Positions 35,448-46,105 of a stretch of DNA of 64,000 bases are shown piece by piece. Every line of letters starts with the position of its first letter. Position 1 is the stretch's first letter. Both the position numbers and the translations under genes were made by a program. The stretch lies in NCBI GenBank assembly GCA_963817465.1, contig CAWFOP010000014.1, positions 1-64,000 on the forward strand, written 5' to 3'. The DNA is from CAMPKL01 sp963817465. Its GTDB lineage: Bacteria; Acidobacteriota; Terriglobia; Bryobacterales; UBA6623. A model generated the notes under the pieces. It did no database searches, was not told where the DNA came from, and saw nothing but the letters and a program-made list of their open reading frames with translations.

Positions 35448-36611
35448 ATGAGATACGCACTCCGTCGGTCGCGCAACGCTATCGCGGTTCTGTTTTGTCT
35501 TGCCTCACTTACGGGCAGGGCGGCCCAACCGGACCAGACGCCGCGAATCGGCGTTCTTTCAGCTTTTCCGGGAGACGCCGCGGCCTTGGTCTCCGCGTTG
35601 AGCGGACCGGTCAGGTCGTACGATCTCAACGGCATCCGATTCACCACGGGACGTCTCAGCGGGAGGCCCGTCGTCCTCGCTCAGACGAACGTCAGCGTCG
35701 TCAACGCGGCCATGACCACGCAGCTCATGCTCGATCGCTTCCGCGTCAGCAGACTGTTGTTCAGCGGCGTTGCGGGCGGAGTCAGCCCTGAAGCGCCGCT
35801 GGGGTCGGTGACGATTCCCGAACGCTGGGGTTTTCACCAGGAGATGTACTTCCACCGCACCGGCGCCTCGACTCCTTGCACGTATTTCATCGGCATGCAG
35901 CTCGCCGAGCGGATCCATCCCGGCGAGGCGGAAGCTTGCGCCGGAATGGTCGCCCCCGCACAAGGCCTGTTCAGTCCTTTCGAATTCGTATTCCTCCGCA
36001 AAACCAATGTAAGCTCCGACCGGTATCCGCAGTTCTTGAAGGACGGCGAGCAGCGCGGCGTCACGCCGCCGGGCCAAACTCCGAATTCTGAGACGGATCA
36101 GGACCTGAAATTTTGGTTCGATGTGGACCCGGTCATGCTCGATGCTGGCCGGGAGGTCGCCAGAGAAGTCTCGTCCGGCGAGCTCGAGTTGCTCGACTGC
36201 CGGCCCGAAGACCAAGCCGGCGACGGCGAGTGCAACGGCGAGGCGTTGAGTCCCGCCCCGCGCGTCATTGTGGGACAAAACGGAGTGAGCGGTCCGACCT
36301 TCGTCGACAACGCACGGTACGGCGAATGGGTGTACGAGAATCTCACATTCGACGACGGTCCCGCGGACGGGTCCAGCCCCGATCGAGTTCTTGCACTCGA
36401 TATGGAAACCGCCGCCGCCCAGATGGTCGCTTACTCCAACGGAGTCCCTTTCCTCGGCGTTCGAAGCGTCAGCGATTTTGTCGGCGGACAGGCCGCTCCC
36501 GAGCAGTTCGCGACATTCCTTGCAGTGGCCGCTGAAAACTCCTCGCGGGTGCTCCTTCGCTTGCTGAAACTGCTCCCCGCGGACCGCGGCGAGCCCCACC
36601 GAGTGCCTTGA
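35448..36611 (+). CDS. Exported nucleoside phosphorylase/nucleosidase (PNP-UDP family)
   Basis: The 387-residue protein has an N-terminal signal peptide (RNAIAVLFCLASLTGRAAQ). The catalytic domain belongs to the 5'-methylthioadenosine/S-adenosylhomocysteine nucleosidase superfamily. It shows IGVLSAFPGDAAALV at the start, LLFSGVAGGVSPEAPLGSV in the middle and ALDMETAAAQMVAYSNGVPF near the end. The Met-Glu pair contacts the ribose, and SVSDFVGG holds the catalytic Asp. About 100 residues longer than cytosolic MTA nucleosidases, it has an insert with two cysteines. Exported members are thought to work on extracellular nucleosides, though the substrate here is unknown. Confidence 0.82.
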   Translation: MRYALRRSRNAIAVLFCLASLTGRAAQPDQTPRIGVLSAFPGDAAALVSALSGPVRSYDLNGIRFTTGRLSGRPVVLAQTNVSVVNAAMTTQLMLDRFRVSRLLFSGVAGGVSPEAPLGSVTIPERWGFHQEMYFHRTGASTPCTYFIGMQLAERIHPGEAEACAGMVAPAQGLFSPFEFVFLRKTNVSSDRYPQFLKDGEQRGVTPPGQTPNSETDQDLKFWFDVDPVMLDAGREVAREVSSGELELLDCRPEDQAGDGECNGEALSPAPRVIVGQNGVSGPTFVDNARYGEWVYENLTFDDGPADGSSPDRVLALDMETAAAQMVAYSNGVPFLGVRSVSDFVGGQAAPEQFATFLAVAAENSSRVLLRLLKLLPADRGEPHRVP

Positions 36612-36612
36612 A

Positions 36613-36644
36613 AACCCGCCGCGGCGGGCTGTCCTCGGCGGGTT
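36613..36644 (+). terminator. Possible hairpin after the nucleosidase gene
   Basis: AACCCGCCG (36613-36621) pairs with CGGCGGGTT (36636-36644) right after the stop codon. No T-tract follows, so function as an intrinsic terminator is uncertain. Confidence 0.35.
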
Positions 36645-36837
36645 CGGCCAAGCAATCTCTCCGCGGCTAATCAGAAGATTCGATAGGGCCGATTTTTCGC
36701 CGAGCGCGCTCGAAACGACTGTTACTCTTACCTCGTAGACCCTTGTTGAGACGACGCTTCGCGACACGCGGCGTCTTCCTTGCCGACTCGTCCCGAGCGG
36801 GCGAGGCATTTTCATTTCCTGTTTCGGTGGGCTGCTC

Positions 36838-37140
36838 GTGCGACTGACGGAACGCGAACAAGACAAGCTGCTGATCTTCACCGCCGGAGAGGTGGCGCGG
36901 CGGCGGCGAGCCCGCGGGCTCAAGCTGAACCACCCCGAGGCTGTCGCTTTGATCACCTCCGAGGTGCTTGAAGGCATTCGCGACGGCAAGAGCGTGCAGG
37001 AATTGATGTCGTTCGGCGCCACGATCCTGACGCGCGACGACGTCATGGAAGGCATAGCCGAAATGATTCCCGAGATCCAGGTGGAAGGCACGTTCCCCGA
37101 CGGGACCAAGCTCGTAACGATTCACGATCCGATTCGATGA
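36838..37140 (+). CDS. ureA: Urease subunit gamma
   Basis: The 100-residue subunit starts at GTG 36838 with RLTEREQDKLLIFTAGEVAR. It contains LKLNHPEAVALITSEVLEG and ends VTIHDPIR, the normal family end. It is the first gene of ureABCEFGD. The 227 bases upstream hold no gene I can support and should contain the promoter, though no clear box is seen. Urease splits urea into ammonia and carbamate in the cytoplasm with a nickel pair in UreC. Confidence 0.97.
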   Translation: MRLTEREQDKLLIFTAGEVARRRRARGLKLNHPEAVALITSEVLEGIRDGKSVQELMSFGATILTRDDVMEGIAEMIPEIQVEGTFPDGTKLVTIHDPIR

Positions 37141-37159
37141 GGCGCGAGGTGATGCGGCG

Positions 37160-37479
37160 GTGATTCCCGGCGAAGTTTTTATCGAACAAGGCGAAGTCGA
37201 GCTCAACGCCGGCGCGGAGAAGAGGACGCTCGAAGTGACCAACACCGGCGACCGTCCAGTGCAAGTCGGCTCGCACGCCCACTTCTTCGAGGTGAACTCG
37301 GCTCTCGAGTTCGACCGCTCGCGGGCCTACGCCTTTCGGCTCGACGTGCCGTCCGGGACGGCGCTGCGCTTCGAGCCCGGCGAATCGCGCCAAGTCGAGC
37401 TGACCGCCCTGCGCGGCGACCGCATTGCATTCGGCATGAACGCCAAGGTCAACGGACCGCTCCAGGAGAAGGCCCCGCA

Positions 37480-37483
<4 letters not shown>
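37160..37483 (+). CDS. ureB: Urease subunit beta
   Basis: The 107-residue subunit starts MIPGEVFIEQGEVELNAG. It carries NTGDRPVQVGSHAHFFEVN and ALRFEPGESRQVEL, which are diagnostic. It starts 19 nt after ureA and overlaps ureC by 4 nt (GTGA), so translation is coupled. Confidence 0.97.
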
Positions 37484-39186
<1,703 letters not shown>

Positions 39187-39203
39187 GGGGCAAGCCGAAA
39201 GAG

Positions 39204-39653
39204 ATGGTCGAGATCATTCGCATCGAAACGCTCCCCGAAGCCTTCCGGCCTCCCAAGCCGGGCTTCAAGACCGTGCGACTCGCGATGACCTCCGAGGATC
39301 GCTCGCGGGTTCGCAGACGGCTGGTGGCTCCCGACGGGCGAGAGCTGGCGCTGGCCCTGCCGACCGGGACCAAGCTTTGGCCCGGGCAAATCCTGCACCA
39401 AGAGGAAGACCGCGTCTACGTCGTCGAAGCGGCGCCGGAGCAAGTGCTGGTGATCCAGCCGCGCACTTTGCGTGAAGCGGCCGAAGCCGGCCATCTGATC
39501 GGCAACATGCATCGCGACATCGACCTCGAGGGCGAGGGCGTCGCCGTGCTCTATGACGAGGTGCTGGAAGATCGTCTGCGCCGCGCCGGCATGACCGTCG
39601 AACGCGACGAACGGCCCTTTCACGGCAACGTCTCGGGAGGCCATACGCACTAG
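39204..39653 (+). CDS. ureE: Urease accessory protein UreE (nickel metallochaperone)
   Basis: The 149-residue protein has an N-terminal beta domain (DRSRVRRRLVAPDGRELALA) and a C-terminal ferredoxin-like metal domain. GHLIGNMHRDIDL holds the dimer-interface histidine that binds nickel. The tail is short (GNVSGGHTH) rather than a long poly-His tail, so nickel storage is probably modest. It delivers Ni2+ to UreG. It sits between ureC and ureF with spacings of 17 and 10 nt. Confidence 0.94.
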   Translation: MVEIIRIETLPEAFRPPKPGFKTVRLAMTSEDRSRVRRRLVAPDGRELALALPTGTKLWPGQILHQEEDRVYVVEAAPEQVLVIQPRTLREAAEAGHLIGNMHRDIDLEGEGVAVLYDEVLEDRLRRAGMTVERDERPFHGNVSGGHTH

Positions 39654-39663
39654 GAGAGCGCTG

Positions 39664-40320
39664 ATGAACGACCTTGCCCTACTCCGGCTGCAGCAGTGCT
39701 TCGATTCGCAGTTCCCCGTCGGCGCTTTTGCGCACTCGGGCGGAATCGAAACGTACGCCCAGCTCGAAGGGTTCGGTCCGGGGCAACTCGAGGAGTTGCT
39801 CGAGGCGCAAATTCGACTCGGTTGGGGGCGGCTCGACCTCGCCGCTGCGGCGCTGGCTTGGTCCGCGAACGACGCCGAAGAGCTCAACCGAATCGCCGCC
39901 GAGGTCGAGGCCTGGAAGCCGATCCCCGGCCAGCGGCTCGCCGCCGAGCGCATCGGCCGGCGGATGCAAATGCTCGCTCGCCGATTGTTCCCCGCCGAAG
40001 CCGGCTCGCTCGACGTTCAACCGCCGCAGGCGCCCGTCGTAGCGGGAGCCCTCGCGCGGCGGCTAGGCCTCGCGCAAAAGCCTTTCCTGCTCGTTTACGG
40101 AAATTCCACGTTGACGGCCGCGCTGGCCGCTTCCACGCGTTCGATGCCGCTGAGCCCCGAACGCGCCCAAGAAATTCTCGTCGCCCTGCAGCCCCGCATC
40201 GCTGCACAGACCGAGGCGGTCCTGGCGGCCCCGAACGAGTCGCTGTACGCGGCGACTCCGGCGCTGGACCTGCGCTCGCATCAACAAGCGTTTTTGCATA
40301 CGCGCCTGTTTCAATCTTGA
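39664..40320 (+). CDS. ureF: Urease accessory protein UreF
   Basis: The 218-residue all-helical protein starts LALLRLQQCFDSQFPVGAFA followed by HSGGIETYAQLEG, the UreF signature. Its C-terminal tail LRSHQQAFLHTRLFQS fits the segment that contacts UreD. With UreD and UreG it forms the nickel-loading complex on apo-urease. The ATG is preceded by GGAGAG. Confidence 0.94.
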   Translation: MNDLALLRLQQCFDSQFPVGAFAHSGGIETYAQLEGFGPGQLEELLEAQIRLGWGRLDLAAAALAWSANDAEELNRIAAEVEAWKPIPGQRLAAERIGRRMQMLARRLFPAEAGSLDVQPPQAPVVAGALARRLGLAQKPFLLVYGNSTLTAALAASTRSMPLSPERAQEILVALQPRIAAQTEAVLAAPNESLYAATPALDLRSHQQAFLHTRLFQS

Positions 40321-40341
40321 AGCGGCGTTCGAGGAGCCTCC

Positions 40342-40977
40342 TTGCCAAACTCTGTAGTCAAAATCGGAATCGGCGGCCCCGTGGGATCGGGCAAGACCGC
40401 CTTGGTTGACCGCCTGTGCAAAGCCATGCGAGCCGAGTACAAGATCAGCGTGATCACCAACGACATCTATACCTACGAGGACGCCGACTTTCTCACCAAC
40501 TCCGGCGCCCTGCCGCGTGACCGCATTCGCGGCGTGCAGACCGGCGGCTGCCCGCATACGGCGATTCGCGAAGACACTTCGGTGAACCAAGAAGCCGTTG
40601 AGGAGCTACTCGCGGCCCATCCCGACACACAGATCCTGTTTCTCGAATCGGGCGGCGACAATCTGGCAGCCTGCTTCAGCCCCGAACTCGTCGACGTCTC
40701 GATTTACGTCGTCGACGTATCCGGGGGCGACAAGGTGCCCCGCAAGGGCGGGCCCGGGGTGACGCGCAGCGATCTGCTGATCATCAACAAGACCGACCTG
40801 GCGCCGTACGTCGGCGCCGACCTGTCCGTGATGGAACGCGATGCGAAGAAGCTGCGCGGCGCCAAGCCGGTCATCTTCACCGACCTCAAGCACGAGCGCG
40901 GTCTCAAGGACGTGATCGCCTGGATTCGCCGCGACGTTCTTTTTGAAACGCCCCGCCTCGAGCGCGCCGCCGGATGA
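40342..40977 (+). CDS. ureG: Urease accessory protein UreG (GTPase)
   Basis: The 211-residue SIMIBI GTPase starts at TTG 40342 with GAGGAG upstream. It has the P-loop GIGGPVGSGKTALVD, TNDIYTYEDADFL, the metal-binding Cys-Pro-His in TGGCPHTAIREDTS, ESGGDNLAACFSPELVD and the base-specificity motif NKTDLAPYVG. It uses GTP hydrolysis to pass nickel to urease. It overlaps ureD by 4 nt (ATGA). Confidence 0.97.
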   Translation: MPNSVVKIGIGGPVGSGKTALVDRLCKAMRAEYKISVITNDIYTYEDADFLTNSGALPRDRIRGVQTGGCPHTAIREDTSVNQEAVEELLAAHPDTQILFLESGGDNLAACFSPELVDVSIYVVDVSGGDKVPRKGGPGVTRSDLLIINKTDLAPYVGADLSVMERDAKKLRGAKPVIFTDLKHERGLKDVIAWIRRDVLFETPRLERAAG

Positions 40978-41804
40978 CGACGCGCGCGACGACTGCCGAG
41001 CTTCCGGCGAGGCTGCAATCGCGCAGTCGTCTGGCCTTTGACTCCGTTCGCGGTCGGACGCGTTTGGCCGTCAACGACCTCGGCGCTCCGCTGCGCGTCA
41101 TACGCGGCTTTGAGCTCGATGACGGCCGCCTGCTCGTCCAGATCATCAGTGCCGCTCCCGGCTTGTTCGCCGGCGACCGCTACGAGTTGAGGATCGAAGT
41201 CGCCTCCGGCGCCAGGGCGGTCGTGCTGACTCCGGCGGCTACGAAGATCCACTCGATGCCCGGCGGCGGCTTCGCCGAGCAAGTCATCGAGGCCCGCGTC
41301 GCTCCCGCCGGCTTGCTCGAGATTTACCCGACGCTTTCGATCCCGTTCGCGCAGTCTGACTTTCGGCAACGCGTGAACGTCGATCTCGCCGGCGACGCCC
41401 GTTTCGGCTGGCTCGATCCCTGGGCCTTCGGTCGCACCGCACGCGGCGAGCGCTGGGCCTTCCGCCGTCTGTCGACTCGCCTGCGAATCGACCGCGACGG
41501 CGGTCCGCTCTACCGCGACGCCCTCGAGCTCAATCCCGGCGTCGAGGACGTTGCGGGCTTCGGACTGCTCGAGCATGCGACCCATTCGATCGCCGGCTGC
41601 TGGTTCGGCGCCTGCGAAGCTTGGCCGCCATCGGGAAGTCTCGACGACTCCCTCGCCTACGGAACGATTCCCCCCGACGGCCTCTATGTTCGCGGCCTGT
41701 TTCGAGACGGGTCGAGGTTCCGCGCAGCCTTGGAATCCCTTCACGCCCGCGCCGCGGCGGCTTGGAACGTCTCCCGCATTCCTCAAACCCGCTTCACGCT
41801 CTAG
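40974..41804 (+). CDS. ureD: Urease accessory protein UreD
   Basis: The 276-residue beta-helical protein fits UreD: LLVQIISAAPGLFAGDRYEL, then a block VVLTPAATKIHSMPGG with the conserved Thr-Lys-His region, and later RFGWLDPWAFGRTARGE. It provides the channel that conducts nickel from UreG to urease. It is the last gene of the operon, whereas ureD comes first in many bacteria. A minus-strand terminator for the facing receptor gene follows. Confidence 0.93.
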   Translation: MTTRATTAELPARLQSRSRLAFDSVRGRTRLAVNDLGAPLRVIRGFELDDGRLLVQIISAAPGLFAGDRYELRIEVASGARAVVLTPAATKIHSMPGGGFAEQVIEARVAPAGLLEIYPTLSIPFAQSDFRQRVNVDLAGDARFGWLDPWAFGRTARGERWAFRRLSTRLRIDRDGGPLYRDALELNPGVEDVAGFGLLEHATHSIAGCWFGACEAWPPSGSLDDSLAYGTIPPDGLYVRGLFRDGSRFRAALESLHARAAAAWNVSRIPQTRFTL

Positions 41805-41824
41805 ACAACGCGGCCCGGCTGGAC

Positions 41825-41860
41825 AAAAAAGACCCCGGCCGGGGGTTATCGGCCGGGGTT
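41825..41860 (-). terminator. Rho-independent terminator of the TonB receptor gene
   Basis: AACCCCGGCC-type stem (41831-41840 with 41851-41860, about 9-10 bp) is followed on the minus strand by TTTTTT (41825-41830). It lies 38 nt past the receptor stop. On the plus strand no T-tract follows, so it mainly serves the minus-strand gene. Confidence 0.85.
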
Positions 41861-41898
41861 CCAAGGATAGGAGCTGAACTCCTCAGGGGTGTTTGGGG

Positions 41899-44800
41899 TT
41901 AGAACTCGTAGCGCAGTGCAAACTGCATGATGCGCGGGTCGGTCGTGTTGCGATACTGGCCGAGAACAGCCGGCCGGTCGTACCGCAACTGCATGTTTTG
42001 CCCGGTGAAGTTCACGTTGTTGAAGGCGTTGAAGACCTCCCAGCGGAACTGCAGCGTGTGGCCCTCGAAGGGCAGGAAGAAGCGCTTGCCCAGGGCCAGG
42101 TCGGTGTTGAAGTAATCGTCGATCCGGAAAATGTTCCGCGGACCGATCGAGCCGGTGCGGTTGAAGCGCATGCTCTGCTGCGCCGCCCGACCGTCGTTGA
42201 ACAGTCCGGGAACTCCATCGACGTTGTCGGAGTCCTGCTGCGTGGCGACGTCGCCCACGATGAGCGCGCGGCCCGAGCCGTAGTAGTTCGTCGACCAACG
42301 CGAACCGTTGGCGATATCCACCGGGAGACCGGTGCGGTAGCGCACCAGACCCGAAATCTGCCAGCCGCCGATGATCTGGTTGACCCAGCCCGGCGCGCTG
42401 CCGGCGAGTTGCTTGCCGCGGCCGAACGGCAGCTCATAGATGAAGTTGGTGTTGAACTGCTGCCGGATGTCGAAGTCCGAGGAGCCGCGGTTCTGGTTAC
42501 GCCGGAAGGTGTTGATGATGTTGCCGGCCGTATCGTTGAAATCGCCGCTGTCCTGGAAGGGAGTCGAAAGGTTGCCTTCCGCCGCCGATCCGATGTCGAT
42601 CGAGTGCGACCAGGTGTAGTTGAAGTCGAAGGTGAGACCCTGGCTGAAGCGCTTCCGCAACGAGACGGTCAGGCCGTGGAAGTTGGACGTACCGATGTTC
42701 TCCCAGATCGGCAGCGAGCTGAACTGTTTGGAGAAGAACGTGTAGCAGCCCGTCGCCACGATGCAGTTCGGCGCCGAGTTGGAGCCATGGTAGTAGTCGG
42801 TGCCATTGAACGGGCTGAGCTCGCGGTCGAGCTCGTTGATGGTGTCGAGCTCGGACTCACGTCCCCAGTCGTTGTTGACGTAGAAGAAGTTCGCCGAGGC
42901 CGAACCGGGAATGGCGTAGTTGGCCAGCCCGGGGAACATGTTCTCGAAGAAGCCCTGCGTCGGAACGAGCGACGGGTTGGCCGCCACCATGTCGTTGGTC
43001 AGGCCCTGGTCTTCGAACAGCGTGCGGTTGTTTTGCAGCGCATCCGCCAGCGTCTGGCCGGAAACCGGGTCCTTGAAGAAGATCAGCGGGCTGGCCGGAT
43101 CGTGCTGCGCGAGCAGCTTACGGCCGAGGCGGCCGACATAGCCGACTTCGAGCGTCATCCCGCCCGGCACCTCACGCGAGAAGGTCGCGCTGATCGGGAT
43201 GCTGTAGGGAGCCGTCAGATTGGAAGCCGTCGTGATGCCGGAACCGTCGATGGCGCGGTTTAGCGGCGGCGTGAAGGGGAAGCCGCCCTGCGGCGCATCC
43301 GGCAAGGACGGGAACCCGCCGTCATAGCGATAGGCCGTTGAGAAGTTATACGTGGTTGGATCGGCGCGGCTGGCTTGCACGCCGAAGGTGCCTTGCTGGT
43401 CGGTCTGGGTGACCAGGAAGTTGCCGTAGCGGTCAAAGAACATGCCGGCGCCGATGCGGAACACGCCGTTGTCGCCGAAGATGGCCTTGAGCAGCCCATC
43501 CGGGCTCTGCGGGCTCCAAGCAAGCGCAAAACGCGGCGCGAAGTTGTTCTTGTCGGGGTTGTACCAGCTCGGACCGCCGTTGGCGGGACCGCCGGCGACC
43601 CAGGTCAGCAGCGAGCTCGACAGGCTGTTCGCAGGCACGCCGGCCGCGGCGGCGCCGACGCGGTCGGCCATAAACTGCTCGAGCGGCACGGTGGTTACGC
43701 CTTCGAGGCCGTTGGTCTCATACGGCGGACGGGAGTAGCTGTAGCGCAGACCGTAGGTCAGCGTCAGGGAAGGCTTGATGCGCCAGTTGTCGGAAACGTA
43801 AAACTCATACTCTTCCGTGGCGAACCGCCGCACAGCCGGCGAGCCGACCGGAAGCACGTTCCCCTGGGCGTCGTACTGGTAGGTCACGCCGACGCTTGTG
43901 AAGGCCCCGGTCAAATTGAGCGCCGCGCCGGAGATCGTGGAGAGCTGGCTGTCGTCCAGGATCAGACTGGGGTCGCCGGTCTTCTGCTGCAGCACGGTGT
44001 TGATGCCGCGCTGAATGTCAGCGCCGAGGCCGCCCAGCAGGCCTTGCGAAAGGCTGTATTGCGGGAAGACGTCATCGAAGCTGCTACGGTTGTTCCGGAT
44101 GATGCGAACGTTGCCGCCGAACTTGAAGTTGTGGTTACCGCGCACCCAGTTGAGGTCGTCCGAGAAGTTGTAGGTGGGGATGTGACGGGAGCTGGCGCGG
44201 GTGCTGTAGTTTGCGAACTCGTCGATGTCGAAGAGTCCGAACTCCGCTCCGCCCGCACCCGAGACCGCCAAGCCTTGGCGGGTGTAGCCGAGACGGAAGG
44301 TGTTGATCAGCGTCGGCGCGAGCACGCCGGTGTAGCTGGCGACGAATCCGCGGCTGTTGTTGAGCTCCTTGGATCCGTCGATGCCCGGATACTGGGCAAG
44401 GGCGCTTTCGAGGTCGGCGACGTTGTCGGCCAACGTGCCCCGCCACGTGATGCGGTGGCTTCCGGCGCGATCGATATTGAAGTCCATCTTGGCCACGTAG
44501 GCCTTGTTGTCGATTTGCAGCGGAGCGTTGAAGCGGAAGCCTGAGAAGTTCGCGCCGCCGTCGGTGCCCGACGAGGGATCGTTGCCGACCGGGAACTGCT
44601 TGATAAGATTGAGCATTGCCTGGTTGGAGCCGAGGCCGGCCGGATCGGCCGCGGCGAACTCCGCCGGCGAGAGCTGGTAGGAATTGCCGTCGGTCGCGGC
44701 CACCGTCAGGAGGCCCTGCTTGAGCGTCTCCGAAGGCACCGTGCGAAGCTGGCTCGCCGAGCGCGCGTCGCGCCGGCCCTCGTAGTTGAAGAAGAAGAAC

Positions 44801-45678
44801 GCGCGATCCTTGATGATGGGGCCGCCGACTGAGAAGCCGTACTGGTTACGAATGAGCTTCTCGCGCTCGACTCCCGACGAATTGTTGAAGAACGTGTTCG
44901 CCGCCGTCGCCGTGTTGCGATGGAACTCGTAGAGCGAACCGTGAAACTCGTTCGAGCCCGACTTGGTGACGAGCGAGACCTGGCCGCCCGACGAACGCCC
45001 GACGTCGGCGTTGCCGCCGCCCGTCGTGACGCGGAATTCCTGCACCGAGTCAAGCGGAACCGGCAGCACGCTGCCGAACGGCTCAGGCGACTGCTGGTCG
45101 TTCACGTCGACGCCGTCGAGCGTCACGTTGTTCTGATCCTTGCGGGCGCCCAGCACCTCGCCGGTCTGATTGACGCCGGTCTGCAAGCTCATCAACTCGA
45201 CCACGTTGCGGGTGAGCAGCGGGAGCTGCCGCACTTTGGTCTCGTTGAACGCGTTGCCGACCGTCGCATCCGTCGTATTCAGCGCCACGGCGTCGGCTTC
45301 AACCGTCACAACTTCGGAAACCGCTCCGATTTCGAGCGAGACGTTCGCGGTCGCCGGCGAATCGACGAGCAGCTCGATCGCCGCCACGACTCCTTTGCGA
45401 AATCCCTCCATTTCGGCTTGCAGGTCGTAGGCGCCGGGAGGCACCTGCAGAAACTGATAAAACCCGCGCTCGTCGGTTTGGACGGAGCGGACAGCGCCGG
45501 TCTGGACGCTGGTCAAAGTTGCGGTGGCGGCGGGAATGGCCGCGCCCGATTCATCCGTCACGGTCCCGCTAAGGGACGTCGTGGCCTGCGCGAACAGGCC
45601 GACGTTCACGAGCAGGGCGAGCGCCAAGAGCGCCAGGGCTCGCGCGATGCCGCGTGATGTTGATCTATTACCCACCAA
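41899..45678 (-). CDS. TonB-dependent receptor, Oar-like, with N-terminal carboxypeptidase regulatory domain
   Basis: The protein is about 1,259 residues. A TTG start at 45678 (AGGAGG 7 nt upstream) is proposed; GTG 45675 is equally possible at 10 nt. After a signal peptide comes a CarboxypepD_reg domain (TSLSGTVTDESGAAIPAATA, GFYQFLQVPPGAYDLQAE). Next is the plug (NNVTLDGVDVNDQQSPEPFG) and then a barrel ending in the aromatic ITP-type tail MQFALRYEF. Such receptors import oligosaccharides or other bulky nutrients. A LacI-type operator lies just upstream of the ribosome binding site, so sugar-responsive repression is likely. The gene is monocistronic with its own terminator. Confidence 0.93.
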   Translation of the reverse strand: MVGNRSTSRGIARALALLALALLVNVGLFAQATTSLSGTVTDESGAAIPAATATLTSVQTGAVRSVQTDERGFYQFLQVPPGAYDLQAEMEGFRKGVVAAIELLVDSPATANVSLEIGAVSEVVTVEADAVALNTTDATVGNAFNETKVRQLPLLTRNVVELMSLQTGVNQTGEVLGARKDQNNVTLDGVDVNDQQSPEPFGSVLPVPLDSVQEFRVTTGGGNADVGRSSGGQVSLVTKSGSNEFHGSLYEFHRNTATAANTFFNNSSGVEREKLIRNQYGFSVGGPIIKDRAFFFFNYEGRRDARSASQLRTVPSETLKQGLLTVAATDGNSYQLSPAEFAAADPAGLGSNQAMLNLIKQFPVGNDPSSGTDGGANFSGFRFNAPLQIDNKAYVAKMDFNIDRAGSHRITWRGTLADNVADLESALAQYPGIDGSKELNNSRGFVASYTGVLAPTLINTFRLGYTRQGLAVSGAGGAEFGLFDIDEFANYSTRASSRHIPTYNFSDDLNWVRGNHNFKFGGNVRIIRNNRSSFDDVFPQYSLSQGLLGGLGADIQRGINTVLQQKTGDPSLILDDSQLSTISGAALNLTGAFTSVGVTYQYDAQGNVLPVGSPAVRRFATEEYEFYVSDNWRIKPSLTLTYGLRYSYSRPPYETNGLEGVTTVPLEQFMADRVGAAAAGVPANSLSSSLLTWVAGGPANGGPSWYNPDKNNFAPRFALAWSPQSPDGLLKAIFGDNGVFRIGAGMFFDRYGNFLVTQTDQQGTFGVQASRADPTTYNFSTAYRYDGGFPSLPDAPQGGFPFTPPLNRAIDGSGITTASNLTAPYSIPISATFSREVPGGMTLEVGYVGRLGRKLLAQHDPASPLIFFKDPVSGQTLADALQNNRTLFEDQGLTNDMVAANPSLVPTQGFFENMFPGLANYAIPGSASANFFYVNNDWGRESELDTINELDRELSPFNGTDYYHGSNSAPNCIVATGCYTFFSKQFSSLPIWENIGTSNFHGLTVSLRKRFSQGLTFDFNYTWSHSIDIGSAAEGNLSTPFQDSGDFNDTAGNIINTFRRNQNRGSSDFDIRQQFNTNFIYELPFGRGKQLAGSAPGWVNQIIGGWQISGLVRYRTGLPVDIANGSRWSTNYYGSGRALIVGDVATQQDSDNVDGVPGLFNDGRAAQQSMRFNRTGSIGPRNIFRIDDYFNTDLALGKRFFLPFEGHTLQFRWEVFNAFNNVNFTGQNMQLRYDRPAVLGQYRNTTDPRIMQFALRYEF

Positions 45679-45698
45679 TTGGAAACCTCCTAAACAAA

Positions 45699-45712
45699 TG
45701 CAAGCGTTTACA
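45699..45712 (-). promoter_or_regulatory. LacI/GalR-type operator upstream of the TonB receptor
   Basis: The minus strand reads TGTAAACGCTTGCA, a 14-bp near-palindrome with a central CG, as expected for LacI-family regulators. It matches the cre-type consensus at all but one fixed position. It lies 8 nt upstream of the AGGAGG site at 45686-45691. No LacI-family gene is in the window. Confidence 0.6.
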
Positions 45713-46105
45713 AGCATTCCTCAGCAAACACTCTGGCCGTCTCGCCGGATAGAGCGCCGGCGCTTCGGTTCAAACAGGGTGATTCGGCGGTCGAACGTTC
45801 CGATGGCTGACCCCGGGCAGGAAACCCCTACCTGGCCGGGCCGTGAGTTCGTCGCTTCAACGTTTCCCGAGCGGAAACGAGGCGAACTATTCAGAACAAA
45901 CTTGAGTCTTCGAGGGCTTTAAGCGACGAGGCGGTGTCGCTTTGCAATTTGGCGGGATCCGGGTCTTGGGAGCCCTTGTTCACGGGTGGACTAACGTCGT
46001 CCGCCCCGCACTCTTCCACTCTAGGCTGTGGAGATGGCCGTGTCGAACGGAAAGTTTTGATGCCCGAAATAAGAGTTCTTTATGAGGCGGACGGGGCGAA
46101 AGGTC
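45713..46105. other. Intergenic region between the TonB receptor and the HExxH protein gene
   Basis: About 390 bases without a supported gene. The promoter of the receptor should be in the first 100 bases on the minus strand, but no clear -35/-10 pair was found. The remainder shows no hairpin with a T-tract for the upstream gene. Confidence 0.4.

Noticed and set aside
36667..36836. Lys/Arg-rich minus-strand frame ending near 36667 upstream of ureA
   Set aside because: It looks like a basic small protein tail, but it has no start codon with a ribosome binding site before it enters the ureA antisense, and no family match is recognised.
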